Positions 9,861 to 21,120 of a DNA stretch of 64,000 bases are shown piece by piece; positions within the stretch are counted from its first letter, which is position 1; the number at the start of each line of letters is the position of its first letter. The DNA is from Oscillatoriales cyanobacterium M59_W2019_021 (GTDB lineage: Bacteria > Cyanobacteriota > Cyanobacteriia > Cyanobacteriales > Geitlerinemataceae). A model generated the notes under the pieces. It was given only the letters and a program-made list of their open reading frames with translations, was not told the origin of the DNA and did no database searches. The position numbers were made by a program, and so were the translations under genes. The stretch covers positions 1 to 64,000 of the forward strand of contig DVED01000129.1 of assembly GCA_015295945.1 (NCBI GenBank). Direction: 5' to 3'.

Positions 9861-10649
9861 ATGAATAAACTTCAAATTCTAATTGTTATAGTTTTTCTTT
9901 TGGGGTTAGTAGGTTGCGAGCAGTCGCCCTCGAATTCTGACGCAACTTCGACCGAATCTAAAACGATCGAATCGGCTCGATCGAATCCGACGCCAACAGA
10001 TGAGAAATCTCAAACTTCTCAACCGCAAAACGATTCCCAGACTAAACCCTCTCCGGCAGCCAACAATGGAGAGACGAAACCACCGGAGTCGAATTCTCCA
10101 GCAACGGCTCCCACCTCTCAACCCGAATCGATGGACGAGACAACAGACGAAGCAACCCCAAATCCCACACCGACAGCATCTGACGATCGAGCCAAACCCA
10201 CCCAAACCAAGTACGATTTTAAACCCGATGAAGAGCCGATCGTTCCCATTGGCAACTTTGAATTTCAACTCAAACAAGCCTCGCTGAAACCCGAAATTGT
10301 CGATCCGTCTACCCAAAAACGCTTCAGTGCCAAAACCGCTGATCGACCCTCTTCTTATCTCTTCGTAGAATTAAATTTAACCAACAAAAGCGATCGGACA
10401 GCGTTCGATCTCTTTCGCTACCAACTCGATTGCGGCGAGGGTAAACTCTTACCCAATGCTGCCGATGCTGCCGTTGCCTACCGCAACACCCGCAATCTCA
10501 ATGTCTTTGCCGAAATTCAGCCAGGAGCAACGGGAACGATCTCCGATGGATTTCTCGTCCCCGACTCGTGTCTGGCATCGGATGCCATCACCTTAAAAAT
10601 TTCGTCTGCGGGGGAAGGGGAAGGCGAAATTCCCCTTCGTTTGAAATAA
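9861..10649 (+). CDS. Putative lipoprotein with Ser/Thr/Pro-rich linker
   Basis: MNKLQILIVIVFLLGLVGCEQ lipobox; internal ATG at 9861 preferred. Confidence 0.82.
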   Translation: MNKLQILIVIVFLLGLVGCEQSPSNSDATSTESKTIESARSNPTPTDEKSQTSQPQNDSQTKPSPAANNGETKPPESNSPATAPTSQPESMDETTDEATPNPTPTASDDRAKPTQTKYDFKPDEEPIVPIGNFEFQLKQASLKPEIVDPSTQKRFSAKTADRPSSYLFVELNLTNKSDRTAFDLFRYQLDCGEGKLLPNAADAAVAYRNTRNLNVFAEIQPGATGTISDGFLVPDSCLASDAITLKISSAGEGEGEIPLRLK

Positions 10650-10657
10650 ATCCCGAA

Positions 10658-11263
10658 TTACCGTTCGCGTAGCGTCTCCAAAGGAGAATCGAACGAACCG
10701 TTCCCATCCGCAGTTGAAAATACCGCCCGTTCTAACTGAGCTAACGCCGTCTCGAAATCGTCATTGACAATTTGAATATCAAATTCTCGAGCGGCAGCGA
10801 TTTCGGCTTTGGCAATGTTCAAACGGCGGGAAATTGCCTCTTCGGAGTCGGACGCCCGATCGCGCAGGCGACGTTCTAACTCGTCAAAAGAGGGGGGGAG
10901 AATAAAAATCGTCCGTGCTTCGGGACAGTTTTGCCGCACTTGTCGAGCGCCTTGCAACTCGATTTCTAAAATGACGAATTGTCCTTGGCTGACTTGCCGT
11001 TCGACTGCCGCACGCGGGGTTCCGTAGCAGTTTCCGGCAAATTCCGCCCATTCCAGTAATTCGCCATCGGCAACCATCCGATCGAATTTGGGGCGATCGA
11101 CAAAATAGTAGTGCGTGCCATCCATTTCACCCGGACGCGGAGACCGAGTGGTAGCGGAAATCGAAACGCAAAGTTCCGGATGGCGCTGGCACAAAGCACG
11201 GAGTAAGGTTCCTTTCCCTACGCCACTGGGTCCGGTGAAGACGATTAACTGACCTGCTTGCAT
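10658..11263 (-). CDS. gmk: Guanylate kinase
   Basis: MQAGQLIVFTGPSGVGKGTLLRALCQRHPELCVSISATTRSPRPGEMDGTHYYFV. Confidence 0.97.
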   Translation of the reverse strand: MQAGQLIVFTGPSGVGKGTLLRALCQRHPELCVSISATTRSPRPGEMDGTHYYFVDRPKFDRMVADGELLEWAEFAGNCYGTPRAAVERQVSQGQFVILEIELQGARQVRQNCPEARTIFILPPSFDELERRLRDRASDSEEAISRRLNIAKAEIAAAREFDIQIVNDDFETALAQLERAVFSTADGNGSFDSPLETLRER

Positions 11264-11511
11264 TGTGAGATGGAGGGGTGAGAGGGGCAATTTTCCTGTG
11301 GAGATGCGATGCAACCGAGAAGCCGTTCGGTTGAACGCGGCAAGACAATCGACCTGGAAACCGTCGCTCGCCGCGTACTGCAACGCATCTCATTACCCTA
11401 ACATTAGTCGCTCCTTTACGACTCAAAAGCTAGAGGCATTAGACATCTGGAGAAAACTCGGTTTTTGCCTAGACGGGGCAAGGGTTTGAGGGGCATTTCT
11501 GGAGATGTCTA

Positions 11512-11790
11512 TTAGTTATGACTGCCATAATGATCTTTGGTCAGTACGAATCGATTGGCAACCGTTTCTGGCTGGATGGAGGACAGAACGATGTGGCTGG
11601 AATCAGTGATAATGACCGCTCGGGTTCGACGACCGTAGGTGGCATCGATCAGTTTTCCCTGTTCTCGAGCTTCATTGACGATCCGCTTGATGGGCGCTGA
11701 TTCGGGACTGACGATCGCCACGACTCGGTTGGCAGAGACAATATTCCCGAAACCGATATTGATTAGGTGAATGGGTTGATGATCCATCAT
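11512..11790 (-). CDS. remA: RemA/DUF370 family regulator
   Basis: [55 protein letters not shown] is the DUF370 signature; adjacent to gmk. Confidence 0.93.
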   Translation of the reverse strand: MMDHQPIHLINIGFGNIVSANRVVAIVSPESAPIKRIVNEAREQGKLIDATYGRRTRAVIITDSSHIVLSSIQPETVANRFVLTKDHYGSHN

Positions 11791-11946
11791 AATTAAACAC
11801 CGCTATAGAGCTGTTAGATGGCTGAAAATGGAAGATGTGTCGCCAAGTTAGCCTGAAAATCGCGGCGACTGCGTTTTGGAAGATATCTTTTATGGTAAAT
11901 AGAAAAATTTAGCCTAACAAGGTAAAAACTGGCGAAAAACCAAACC

Positions 11947-13029
11947 TTAAGATTTAGATCGCCAGTCCTGTAGGTTCCGACCCCTTTTGTGAGGGCGATC
12001 GACGCGCACCGAAGTTTTACGCACGGTGAGAGGCGATCGCGTCGGGGGTTGGTAAATTCTTTTTGAGTCGTTCGATTCAGAATTCACCGATCGATTTTCG
12101 ATTTTCAGTTTCTTTAGAGTTTTTTTAGGCGTCGGCGTAGTCCGTCCTTGAGATGTAGCGATTCTATAGGAGTAGCATGCAAAACTGGGAAATAATAAAG
12201 CGATCGTGCGCTCGATCGAATAATTCAAGGTTTTCCAGTTCAAATACAACTGCAAAAATGACCACCCTTCTTTTTTCAACCTGCGAACGTAATACAACAA
12301 GCTTTGATAGGTATCGATCGCTCGGCGACCGAAATAGTTTTTCTGGATGCCACCGGGATCTAAGCGAATGCCGTAGGGATTGTAGTTACTGTAATTAAGC
12401 GGGTTGAGCGGTGTGAGTCCTTCGGTTTGGGCAAAGTCTTCGTAAGCAATTCCGTCAGTGCGATCGTTGGGTTTGGCATTTGGTGCGATCCATTCCCACA
12501 CCGCCCAGTTTTGACTGGCAAATCGAAACTCGGCTAAATTGCGGGTGACTTTGCAAGATTTCAGATAAATGCCGATGGGAATTTCCGCCCAAGGACCGTG
12601 TTGCCACACAAAATCAGGCTCGAAAAAGACTTTCAAGGCTAGATCTTCGCGATCGTTAATCCTCAGACGCGCGACTTTGCCGATCGCCCCTTTTCCTACC
12701 AAACTCACTTCAATTTTTATCGGTCTTTCTGGATGAGTTTTAGGCTGAATGCAATCCGCCTTTCGAGATAAATAGAGGGTCAATTTCGCATCCGGTGACT
12801 TTAAATCTCGAATGTAGCGAGACAGATCGTCTAAAAATAATCGAAATTCCCGAATCCCGATCGCTTCTTCAATGTCGATCGATTGCAAGCGAGGTTCGCC
12901 AAAATAGAGCGTTTGCCGATTTGTTTTTCGACGAATTTCCCGACACAGAGCGTAAAACTGATACGGCGACAGGAGTTCTTGTTGCGATCGAGTAATGAGT
13001 TCCTTCAGTTCTGGCGGGTCATTCGTCAT
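11947..13029 (-). CDS. Hypothetical protein with weak protein-kinase-fold-like motifs
   Basis: GKGAIGKVARLRI...LALKVFF resembles a Gly-rich loop plus VAIK Lys; GIRLDPGGIQKN resembles a DFG region; basic C-terminal tail. Confidence 0.65.
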   Translation of the reverse strand: MTNDPPELKELITRSQQELLSPYQFYALCREIRRKTNRQTLYFGEPRLQSIDIEEAIGIREFRLFLDDLSRYIRDLKSPDAKLTLYLSRKADCIQPKTHPERPIKIEVSLVGKGAIGKVARLRINDREDLALKVFFEPDFVWQHGPWAEIPIGIYLKSCKVTRNLAEFRFASQNWAVWEWIAPNAKPNDRTDGIAYEDFAQTEGLTPLNPLNYSNYNPYGIRLDPGGIQKNYFGRRAIDTYQSLLYYVRRLKKEGWSFLQLYLNWKTLNYSIERTIALLFPSFACYSYRIATSQGRTTPTPKKTLKKLKIENRSVNSESNDSKRIYQPPTRSPLTVRKTSVRVDRPHKRGRNLQDWRSKS

Positions 13030-13057
13030 GTTTCCTGGGGATCGATCTCAGGCTGAA

Positions 13058-13086
13058 AAACCCGGCTTCTGAGAACAACCGGGTTT
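13058..13086 (-). terminator. Intrinsic terminator of ilvC
   Basis: aaacccgg...ccgggttt hairpin between the ilvC stop and the next gene; followed on the - strand by TTTTTCAGCC. Confidence 0.8.
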
Positions 13087-13111
13087 CTAGATGCTGGCTG
13101 GCTATGCGCAA

Positions 13112-14149
<1,038 letters not shown>

Positions 14150-14213
14150 TTACAATCATATCAAACCATTCGACGCCCGAGGCGGCTTTTTTGAGAATTC
14201 TCCAAGGTTGGCA

Positions 14214-14784
14214 ATGATGAGGATCGAGTATTGCATCGCGCCATCTGAGAAATTGGAAGCATTACAAGCTATTTCTAAACCTCGTGGGTTCGAGAATGCA
14301 GTTTTGTGGGTTTTCTCGACTTTAATGGCGATCGGGGGAGTTGCAAGTCTGACTTCCGACCAGATGTACGAATCTTGGAGTATTCAATTATCTCGCGGTC
14401 TCCTGTGCTTGAGTTTCAGCCTTGCCACCCATCCCATCGTCCGAAAAATAGCCCGATACCAATCCTTAAAAAAAGAAGTCTTTCAAACTCAGAACTTCAA
14501 TAACGATCGCCCGATCGCATTAGAGATCGAACCTAACGATAAACCTGACTTTAGATACTCAATTCATCTGCGTTATTTGGAAAAATAAGTTATTGAATTT
14601 AACGCTTGATCGCCAAAAGAATAAATTCCCCTATTCTAAGTTTTTAGAAACCCCGAACTTATTCCTCCTGTTTGGCGAAGTTTCCGACTATAACGACTTA
14701 TCACTCATCATTCCCAAGAGAGCCTTCGAGAGCGATCGGCAAGTCGAGATTTTTCGAGACATTCTTCGTCAAAATACGAGCTAG
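14214..14784 (+). pseudogene. YcxB-like membrane protein, frameshifted
   Basis: First ORF (MMRIEYCIAPSEKLEALQ... two TM segments) ends at 14588. The expected YcxB-type C-terminus (YSKFLETPNLFLLFGEVSDYNDLSLIIPKRAFESDRQVEIFRDILRQ) continues in another frame, which is open across the junction at ggaaaaataag. Confidence 0.65.
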
Positions 14785-14809
14785 CAAGCATTAGATAGCC
14801 TTCTTCAAT

Positions 14810-15436
14810 TTAAGGCTTTATTCCCACTAATAACGCCATTTCCAACCATTTCCAATAACAATCGACATCGATAAAACCCAGTTCTCGAAACCAGTTTAAT
14901 TGAGTCTCGACTTCGAGCAATTGGTTTGATGGATCTTCAGTTTCGGGCGTATAACCAATTTTGAGAAGAAATTGTTCGTGCAATCGATCGGTAGGAGAAG
15001 CAACGTGTTCCAGATTGCAGAAAATACCGCCCGGTTCTAATCGATCGAAAACTTCGGCGTACAGAGATCTCTTGCGATCGTTCGCTAGATGGTGAATGGC
15101 AAAACTAGAGACGATCGCGTCGAATTTTCCTAAATCTGGCAATGAATTTTCCAAGTTATGCTTGATAACTTCGATGGTTTCGTTCCCGGCAAATTGTTGA
15201 TTTGCTGCCTCTAACATCACCGGAGAAAAATCGAGTGCAATACCTTGAGCTTGAGGGCGATCGAGTTTCAACAGTGCCAGCAATCGCCCGTTTCCCGTCC
15301 CCAAATCTAAAATTCGCTTCACCATTGTTGGAATGCAATCGAGCAACGCAGCTTCGCCTTCCGTGCGGTGGGGAATGCGATCGGCGCGTGCCAAATAATC
15401 TAAAGCATGTTCCGTTGAAGTCCACTGATTCGTCAT
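14810..15436 (-). CDS. Class I SAM-dependent methyltransferase
   Basis: RILDLGTGNGRLLALLKLDRPQAQGIALDFSPVMLEAA motif I; DAIVSSFAIHHL. Confidence 0.9.
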   Translation of the reverse strand: MTNQWTSTEHALDYLARADRIPHRTEGEAALLDCIPTMVKRILDLGTGNGRLLALLKLDRPQAQGIALDFSPVMLEAANQQFAGNETIEVIKHNLENSLPDLGKFDAIVSSFAIHHLANDRKRSLYAEVFDRLEPGGIFCNLEHVASPTDRLHEQFLLKIGYTPETEDPSNQLLEVETQLNWFRELGFIDVDCYWKWLEMALLVGIKP

Positions 15437-15458
15437 AATCTCTTTTGACCTTAAGAAA

Positions 15459-16340
15459 TTAGCCGTTTGCCGCTTTATATAAGATCTTCGCCAACTTCAC
15501 TAACTGAGGTTTATCCATCACTTTGACTAAAGTTTGAGCGGCATATTTAGGATCTAAACTAACAATAACGTGTTTCGACCAAGCTCCATTTTCAATTTGA
15601 GTTAGCTGCTTCAAACTGCGACTGGGCGCGATTTTGGCTTGCGGATCGGCAGCCAGTGCGACACTAGCTTCCTTAATTTCTTTAATGACAAACGGCGCGA
15701 GAATTTTATACGGGTTCGAGGCATTGCCGATCGCCTGTCGAGCGGTTTCCAGCAAGGTTTTCCACCCTGGGGAATCCCCACCCAATTCGCTTAAATGCTG
15801 GCAAAAAGCCCCCAATTTCTGACGGCTTGCCTTGCTTTCCGACTGCTTGAAAAGCTGCAACATCTGCTTGAGAATATCGAGGGTGCGATCGGTAAAGTCC
15901 GAATCCATCCCCGCCGCAACGCCCCCCCCTTGCAGCGCTTCTAGGTATTTTTGCAACTCGTCGAAGCTGGGTTCGGCATCTTTCAAGATCGCGTTGGCTT
16001 CTTCCTCTTGCAATCCAAACGGACCTTGGAGCATTTCTAGTAACTCCCGCAGCGTATCCAAGCCTTTGAGAAACAGCGTTTCCAACTTTTGATCCACCGG
16101 AATGCTCGTATTCTCCTTAAGGATTTTGAAATAATCCTCGAGGCGGTGAGCGGTTTTCTGGATGCTGCTAAATCCCAGCATTGCCGCGCCGCCTTTGACC
16201 GAGTGCGCGGCGCGGAACATCTCGTTCACCATTTCCGGATCTTTCATAGAGGCTTTGAGATCCAGCAACCCCCGTTCCAAGGTATCGAGATGTTCTTTGC
16301 CCTCTTCAATGAAAAAACGGACTATTTCCTCAGATGCCAC
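15459..16340 (-). CDS. Hpt-domain protein (phosphotransfer)
   Basis: FIEEGKEHLDTLERGLLDLK...MFRAAHSVKGGAAMLGFSSIQKTAHRLEDYFK canonical Hpt histidine motif. Confidence 0.9.
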   Translation of the reverse strand: MASEEIVRFFIEEGKEHLDTLERGLLDLKASMKDPEMVNEMFRAAHSVKGGAAMLGFSSIQKTAHRLEDYFKILKENTSIPVDQKLETLFLKGLDTLRELLEMLQGPFGLQEEEANAILKDAEPSFDELQKYLEALQGGGVAAGMDSDFTDRTLDILKQMLQLFKQSESKASRQKLGAFCQHLSELGGDSPGWKTLLETARQAIGNASNPYKILAPFVIKEIKEASVALAADPQAKIAPSRSLKQLTQIENGAWSKHVIVSLDPKYAAQTLVKVMDKPQLVKLAKILYKAANG

Positions 16341-16450
16341 GATCGTCTTCCTTTATGTTGATGATGGGGCAATCGGCCAGGTCGGACATTTCCCCATCGG
16401 GTTCCCCACGCCGGACAGTCGCTCCCAATTGACCGCTTGACGTCTCCAAC

Positions 16451-17317
16451 TTACTCGGGAGTGGAGGACTCTTCCTCACCTTCAGAGGCTTGAGGCTCTG
16501 CCGACGACGCCTCCAACGACTCGATTTCCACTTGAATGGGATCTTTATACTGGGCGGGAGCTAGCGCCAGAGCTTTATCGAACAAAGGTCGAGCGTCTTC
16601 GATCTTGCCCTGTTGTTTCAACACCTTAGCCTTGCCGAAAACCGGGCGAAAATCTTTGCTGTCGGCTTCGATCGCCTTATTATAGGCTTGCAGGGCGTCT
16701 TCGTACCGTTGTTGTTTGGCGTACACGCCACCCAACAGCACTCTCACCGAGGTGACATCTACGCTTTTCGGTTCGACTTGATTGGCTTGCGGGGCGGTTT
16801 TGAGGGCATCTTCCAACAGTCCGATCGCCGCTTCCGGACGACCTTCATCGATCAACAACGCCGAGAGTCCTTCCAAGGCTTGCAGGTTGCCCGGTTGAGC
16901 GGTCAAAATGTTGCGGTAGGTTTGGGCTGCCCCTTCGCGATCGCCTGTATATTGGCGAGTTTGAGCCAGCAGCACTTGATAGCGGGTTTCCTGGGGATTG
17001 AGTGCCGCCAATTTTTCCAGAGGCTCTATCGTCCCTTTAATATCGTTGAGTTCTAACTTAATTTGTAATAATCCCAGCAACGCCGTCTGATTGTCCGGTT
17101 CTCGCTGCAACACCAACTCGTATCCGCGCGCGCGATCCTCTAAGTCGGATTGTTTCTGGCGTTGGGTTGCCTCAGCAGACGTTTTGGCATCGGGCGGATT
17201 CGATTGCCGCGCCTCCAAAACCGCACTGACCATCGGCGTTACCGAAAATCCCAGCAAGCCCACTAAGCCGATTAATACCGCAATTCTTGCCAGCCAGTTA
17301 CCGCGTTTTTGTGACAC
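16451..17317 (-). CDS. TPR-repeat membrane-anchored protein
   Basis: N-terminal TM segment followed by TPR-like units (ALQAYNKAIEADSKDFRPVFGKAKVLKQQGKIEDARPLFDKALAL). Confidence 0.88.
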   Translation of the reverse strand: MSQKRGNWLARIAVLIGLVGLLGFSVTPMVSAVLEARQSNPPDAKTSAEATQRQKQSDLEDRARGYELVLQREPDNQTALLGLLQIKLELNDIKGTIEPLEKLAALNPQETRYQVLLAQTRQYTGDREGAAQTYRNILTAQPGNLQALEGLSALLIDEGRPEAAIGLLEDALKTAPQANQVEPKSVDVTSVRVLLGGVYAKQQRYEDALQAYNKAIEADSKDFRPVFGKAKVLKQQGKIEDARPLFDKALALAPAQYKDPIQVEIESLEASSAEPQASEGEEESSTPE

Positions 17318-17589
17318 GCCTTTGCCCCCAATTCAACGTTCGATCCATTTGTAGCATACCTTACCGCATTTTCGTCTCCCTATAAAATAAGCCGAGAACG
17401 GGTTACTGCTAGACCGAGGAGAGTTCGGTCCCAGAGCGAAGGGCTTGCTACACTACATTTAAGGTCAACATTGAAGGTCAAAAGGTCAATCTGTCAGGTC
17501 AGCCCTTCCCTGCCCGATCGGACTTGGAGACCGCACCCCGATCCCAATGTTTCGTTTTTCCCGAATTCATCTAAATTCTACGCACTTTC

Positions 17590-18060
17590 ATGAGGTCTAA
17601 CCCTCCAATTATTATTATTTTACAATTAATGCCGATCGTGGTTTTGATTTTGGCGTTGACCGAACCTTCTGCCGCGATTCCTATTTTTATTTTTCTCGGG
17701 ATTTTATTTCCCATTCTTTTACTGAAATTTTTTCAGCAAGCTTTTGATGACTTTGATCGAGAAATGTACGCGCGCAGCCAACAAAAAACAAAGTTTCAAT
17801 ATTGGTACGATATCCCGATCGATTTAGAATTAGAAAGCGATCCCGAAGTCAAAGCCTTCAATCCCCTCCAACCCTATCTTTACCATTTGAGGCTGCCCTA
17901 TCCCTATACCCTCGAGCAACTCAACCAAGCCTACCGCCAACGAGCCCGAGAAACCCATCCCGACGTTCGCGGCGGCAGCACGCAAGAATTTCTTCAAGTT
18001 CGCGAAGCTTATGAAGTTTTAAAAACCGCATTGGAAACAACTTCTTCCAATGTAGATTAG
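17590..18060 (+). CDS. Membrane-anchored J-domain protein
   Basis: Two TM helices then LPYPYTLEQLNQAYRQRARETHPDVRGGSTQEFLQVREAYEVLK (HPD motif). Confidence 0.85.
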   Translation: MRSNPPIIIILQLMPIVVLILALTEPSAAIPIFIFLGILFPILLLKFFQQAFDDFDREMYARSQQKTKFQYWYDIPIDLELESDPEVKAFNPLQPYLYHLRLPYPYTLEQLNQAYRQRARETHPDVRGGSTQEFLQVREAYEVLKTALETTSSNVD

Positions 18061-18366
18061 CGTCAATACGGGTTAAGCCCAAGGCTGAATCTCTGGCTCG
18101 CTCCAGAAGTGCGGATCTGGGGTTCGGTGGGGAAATACCGCTTCGATCGACCCAAATCGGCTGGGGAAATCCATCCGGACACGGGTCAGGAGTTCATGCC
18201 CCATGCCCTAACTCCACCAGAAATCATTATGACTTCCGGACTGACGTTTACTGCGGCAGGTGTCTTCGGAAAGACTTGACGCTTGCGTTGGATGGAACTC
18301 GATGGCGGCAAAACGATCTATTGAGGGTCAGCCTCGCTCGACCCGTCCGATGCCGCCACGCCAGCG

Positions 18367-19518
18367 TTACAACGATCGACCGGGACGCTCGTCTACAGAA
18401 ACATAACTGCGATTGTGATGTCCGATGTAAATTTGAGTCGGACGGAAAATCCGGTTTTCTGCCAGTTGTTCTTTCCAGTGCGCCAACCAACCCGCCACCC
18501 TCGCGATCGCGAAAATCGGCGTAAACAAATCCGTGGGAATGCCCAGTTTTCGATACACCAAACCCGAGTAGAAATCCACGTTCGGATAAATGCCCCGATG
18601 GGCGAGTTTTTCCTCCACCGCTTTTTCCAGGGCGATGGCAATATCGTAATACTCGTCGCGACCGAATTTCTCAAATAGCTGTTCCGCTAAACTTTGCAAA
18701 ATCGTCGCTCTGGGATCTTTGACCTTGTAAACCCGGTGACCGAACCCCATGATTTTTTGCTTGCGCTCCAAGCATTTTTCCAAATAAGGACGGACATTTT
18801 CCACCGAGCCGATTTTCTCCAACATCATAATCACCTCTTCGTTCGCACCGCCGTGCAGCGGACCGCCGAGGGTTCCCACCGCCGACGCGATCACCGCATA
18901 GGGATCGGTCAGCGTCGAAGCCGTCACCATCGCCGAAAACGTCGAAGCATTCATCGAATGCTCGGCATGGAGGGTCAAACAAACGTCAAAAATCCGAGCG
19001 GCTAACGGGTCGGGTTCCCGCTCGTTGAGCATATACAAGAAATTCGCCGAATAATCGAGATCGTCGCGGGGCTGTACCGGATCGTTCCCTTTCCGCATCA
19101 GTTGAAACGCTGCCACCATCGTCGGAATTTTCGCTAGCAATCGAATAACGGCATCGCGAATGTAGATGGGATCGTCGAGGGCTCGCCGCGAGTAGAACAA
19201 ACCCAATGCCGCCGCTGAAGCTTGCAAGGCATCCATGGGGTGACCGCTTTCGGGAAAGCATTTCATCATGTCGCGGATGCGATATTTAATCCGTCGATGG
19301 TAGCGGATATCGTGCTGAAAGGCGTCGAGTTCTTCGCCAGTGGGTAACTCGCCCCAGATCAACAAGTAAGACGTTTCTAAAAAGGTACTTTTTTCAGCAA
19401 GTTCTTCAATGCGGATACCGCGATATTCCAGCACGCCTTGTTGACCATCGATGTAGCTGATGCCCGATTGAGCGGCAGGAATCCCATCTAAACCAGGACT
19501 GTAGCATTGAGCAGACAT
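18367..19518 (-). CDS. gltA: Citrate synthase
   Basis: SYIDGQQGVLEYRGIRIEELAEKSTFLETSYLLIWGELPT; LHAEHSMNASTFSAMVTAST; GPLHGGANEEVI; MGFGHRVYK. Internal ATG at 19518 preferred. Confidence 0.96.
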   Translation of the reverse strand: MSAQCYSPGLDGIPAAQSGISYIDGQQGVLEYRGIRIEELAEKSTFLETSYLLIWGELPTGEELDAFQHDIRYHRRIKYRIRDMMKCFPESGHPMDALQASAAALGLFYSRRALDDPIYIRDAVIRLLAKIPTMVAAFQLMRKGNDPVQPRDDLDYSANFLYMLNEREPDPLAARIFDVCLTLHAEHSMNASTFSAMVTASTLTDPYAVIASAVGTLGGPLHGGANEEVIMMLEKIGSVENVRPYLEKCLERKQKIMGFGHRVYKVKDPRATILQSLAEQLFEKFGRDEYYDIAIALEKAVEEKLAHRGIYPNVDFYSGLVYRKLGIPTDLFTPIFAIARVAGWLAHWKEQLAENRIFRPTQIYIGHHNRSYVSVDERPGRSL

Positions 19519-19714
19519 GACTTTCCCATTATGTTGACTGGTAACGAGCGATCGGCGACGGATGAGGGGACGCTGGGGGTAGAGTGGCCAGGAACCTGTG
19601 CTTGCTCGAGATGTGCCGGCAAGCGCCAATCTCGAACGACGAACGCGATCTGCTTGAGGTTAACTTACCAGAAACTCGGCAAGTGTGTCTCGATTTACAG
19701 AATATTCTTGGGTT

Positions 19715-19740
19715 GGTTAGTGGTTAGTGGTTAGTGGCTA
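19715..19740. repeat. Heptamer short tandem repeat (GGTTAGT)
   Basis: ggttagtggttagtggttagtggcta. Confidence 0.7.
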
Positions 19741-19787
19741 GTCGTCCACTACTTTGGGTGACAATCTGCTCCCTCTGCCTGCCGCAT

Positions 19788-20438
19788 TCAATTCCCCAAC
19801 CATTCGGGGAAACGCTCGGCGAGAACGGTTTGAATTTGGGTTTGCACGTCATCTTCGGACGCACTGGCATCGATGCGGGCAATGCGCTGGGGATAGGCAC
19901 GGGCGAGGGCGGCGTAGCCTTGCTGCACGCGACGGTGGAAGGTGAGATCTTCTTCTTCCATGCGGTTGCAGTTCCCGCGTCGTTTCGCGCGAGCGAGGGC
20001 GATTTCCGGTGCGACATCGAGCCACAGGGTTAAATCCCCGGTCAGTCCGTCGGTGGCGATATAGTTAATTTGGACGATCAGTTCCAAACTGAGACCGCGA
20101 CCGTATCCTTGATAGGCAATGGTGGAGTCGATATAGCGATCGCACAATACGATCCCCCCTTTGTCTAACTGCGGTTTGAGAACCCGATGGACGTGCTGGG
20201 CGCGATCGGCTGCATACAACAACAGTTCGGCTCGATCTTGCAGGGGTTCGCTCGTTTGGGATTCTAGTAGCACTTGGCGCAAAGCCGACCCCAATTGCGT
20301 TCCTCCCGGTTCGCGGGTAAGGGTCACCATCGGGGCATCGGCAGTGTTTTGCGCCGAGAGCCATTGGGAGGTTCGTTCGATCTGCGTTGTTTTGCCACAG
20401 CCTTCGACCCCTTCAAATACAATGAATTTTCCATCCAT
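19788..20438 (-). CDS. tmk: Thymidylate kinase
   Basis: MDGKFIVFEGVEGCGKTTQ...TREPGGTQLGSALRQVLL...CDRYIDSTIAYQGYGRG. Confidence 0.96.
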   Translation of the reverse strand: MDGKFIVFEGVEGCGKTTQIERTSQWLSAQNTADAPMVTLTREPGGTQLGSALRQVLLESQTSEPLQDRAELLLYAADRAQHVHRVLKPQLDKGGIVLCDRYIDSTIAYQGYGRGLSLELIVQINYIATDGLTGDLTLWLDVAPEIALARAKRRGNCNRMEEEDLTFHRRVQQGYAALARAYPQRIARIDASASEDDVQTQIQTVLAERFPEWLGN

Positions 20439-20565
20439 AGAGCGGTTACGCTTTGGCGAGATTAACTGCAAAAATTTTCAGAAGCTGCGCGATCTGGCGT
20501 TGCCAATGGTACATTATAGACATTTGTATTCCTGGAAACTTCCGTCTTGAGGAGGTCTTATTTAG

Positions 20566-21120
20566 GTGAACTCCACTGAATCACTCAACCCCCAACAACT
20601 GCAAGCTGAAGTCTCCCGCTTGCAAGCCGAACTCCAAATGCGCGATCGACTGATTCAACAGTTGTCACAGGAACTGTTCCGCCTCGTCAAGGGAAACACC
20701 AGTTTTACCCCGACTGCCGAGGTCACAGAACAGCACCAAGCCCAAATGCAAATCCTGCGCCAACAGTTGCAAGAAGTCGAACAACAGGTTGAATTTTATC
20801 AACAGCAAATTGCCGACCGCGATTCTCAATTGTACCAGCAGCGGCAAGCCGTGCAAGAGTTGACCGATCGATCGCGGATGCTAGAACAGGTGGTGCAAGA
20901 ACTGCCGGAAATTTACCGCCAAAAATTCGCCGAACGCTTGGAACCTGTCAAGGAAAAGGTGGAAATGCTCCAGCGGGAAAACCGCAAGCTGCACGCCGAA
21001 CTCCAAAGCGTCAGTTACCGTTTGGCAATGCGATCGCGCCAATCCCAAGGTCAACTCGATCTCCCCAGTTTCAAACCCAGCAACGGCAATACCTCCCTCC
21101 CTTCTTTAGGTGGAGCGTAG
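20566..21120 (+). CDS. Coiled-coil conserved cyanobacterial protein
   Basis: 184-aa heptad-rich ORF (LQAEVSRLQAELQMRDRLIQQLSQELFRLV). Confidence 0.75.
   Translation: MNSTESLNPQQLQAEVSRLQAELQMRDRLIQQLSQELFRLVKGNTSFTPTAEVTEQHQAQMQILRQQLQEVEQQVEFYQQQIADRDSQLYQQRQAVQELTDRSRMLEQVVQELPEIYRQKFAERLEPVKEKVEMLQRENRKLHAELQSVSYRLAMRSRQSQGQLDLPSFKPSNGNTSLPSLGGA

Noticed and set aside
18061-18366. Possible structured RNA between the J-domain gene and gltA
   Set aside because: No recognisable 6S, tmRNA, SRP or RNase P signature and no convincing stem by eye.
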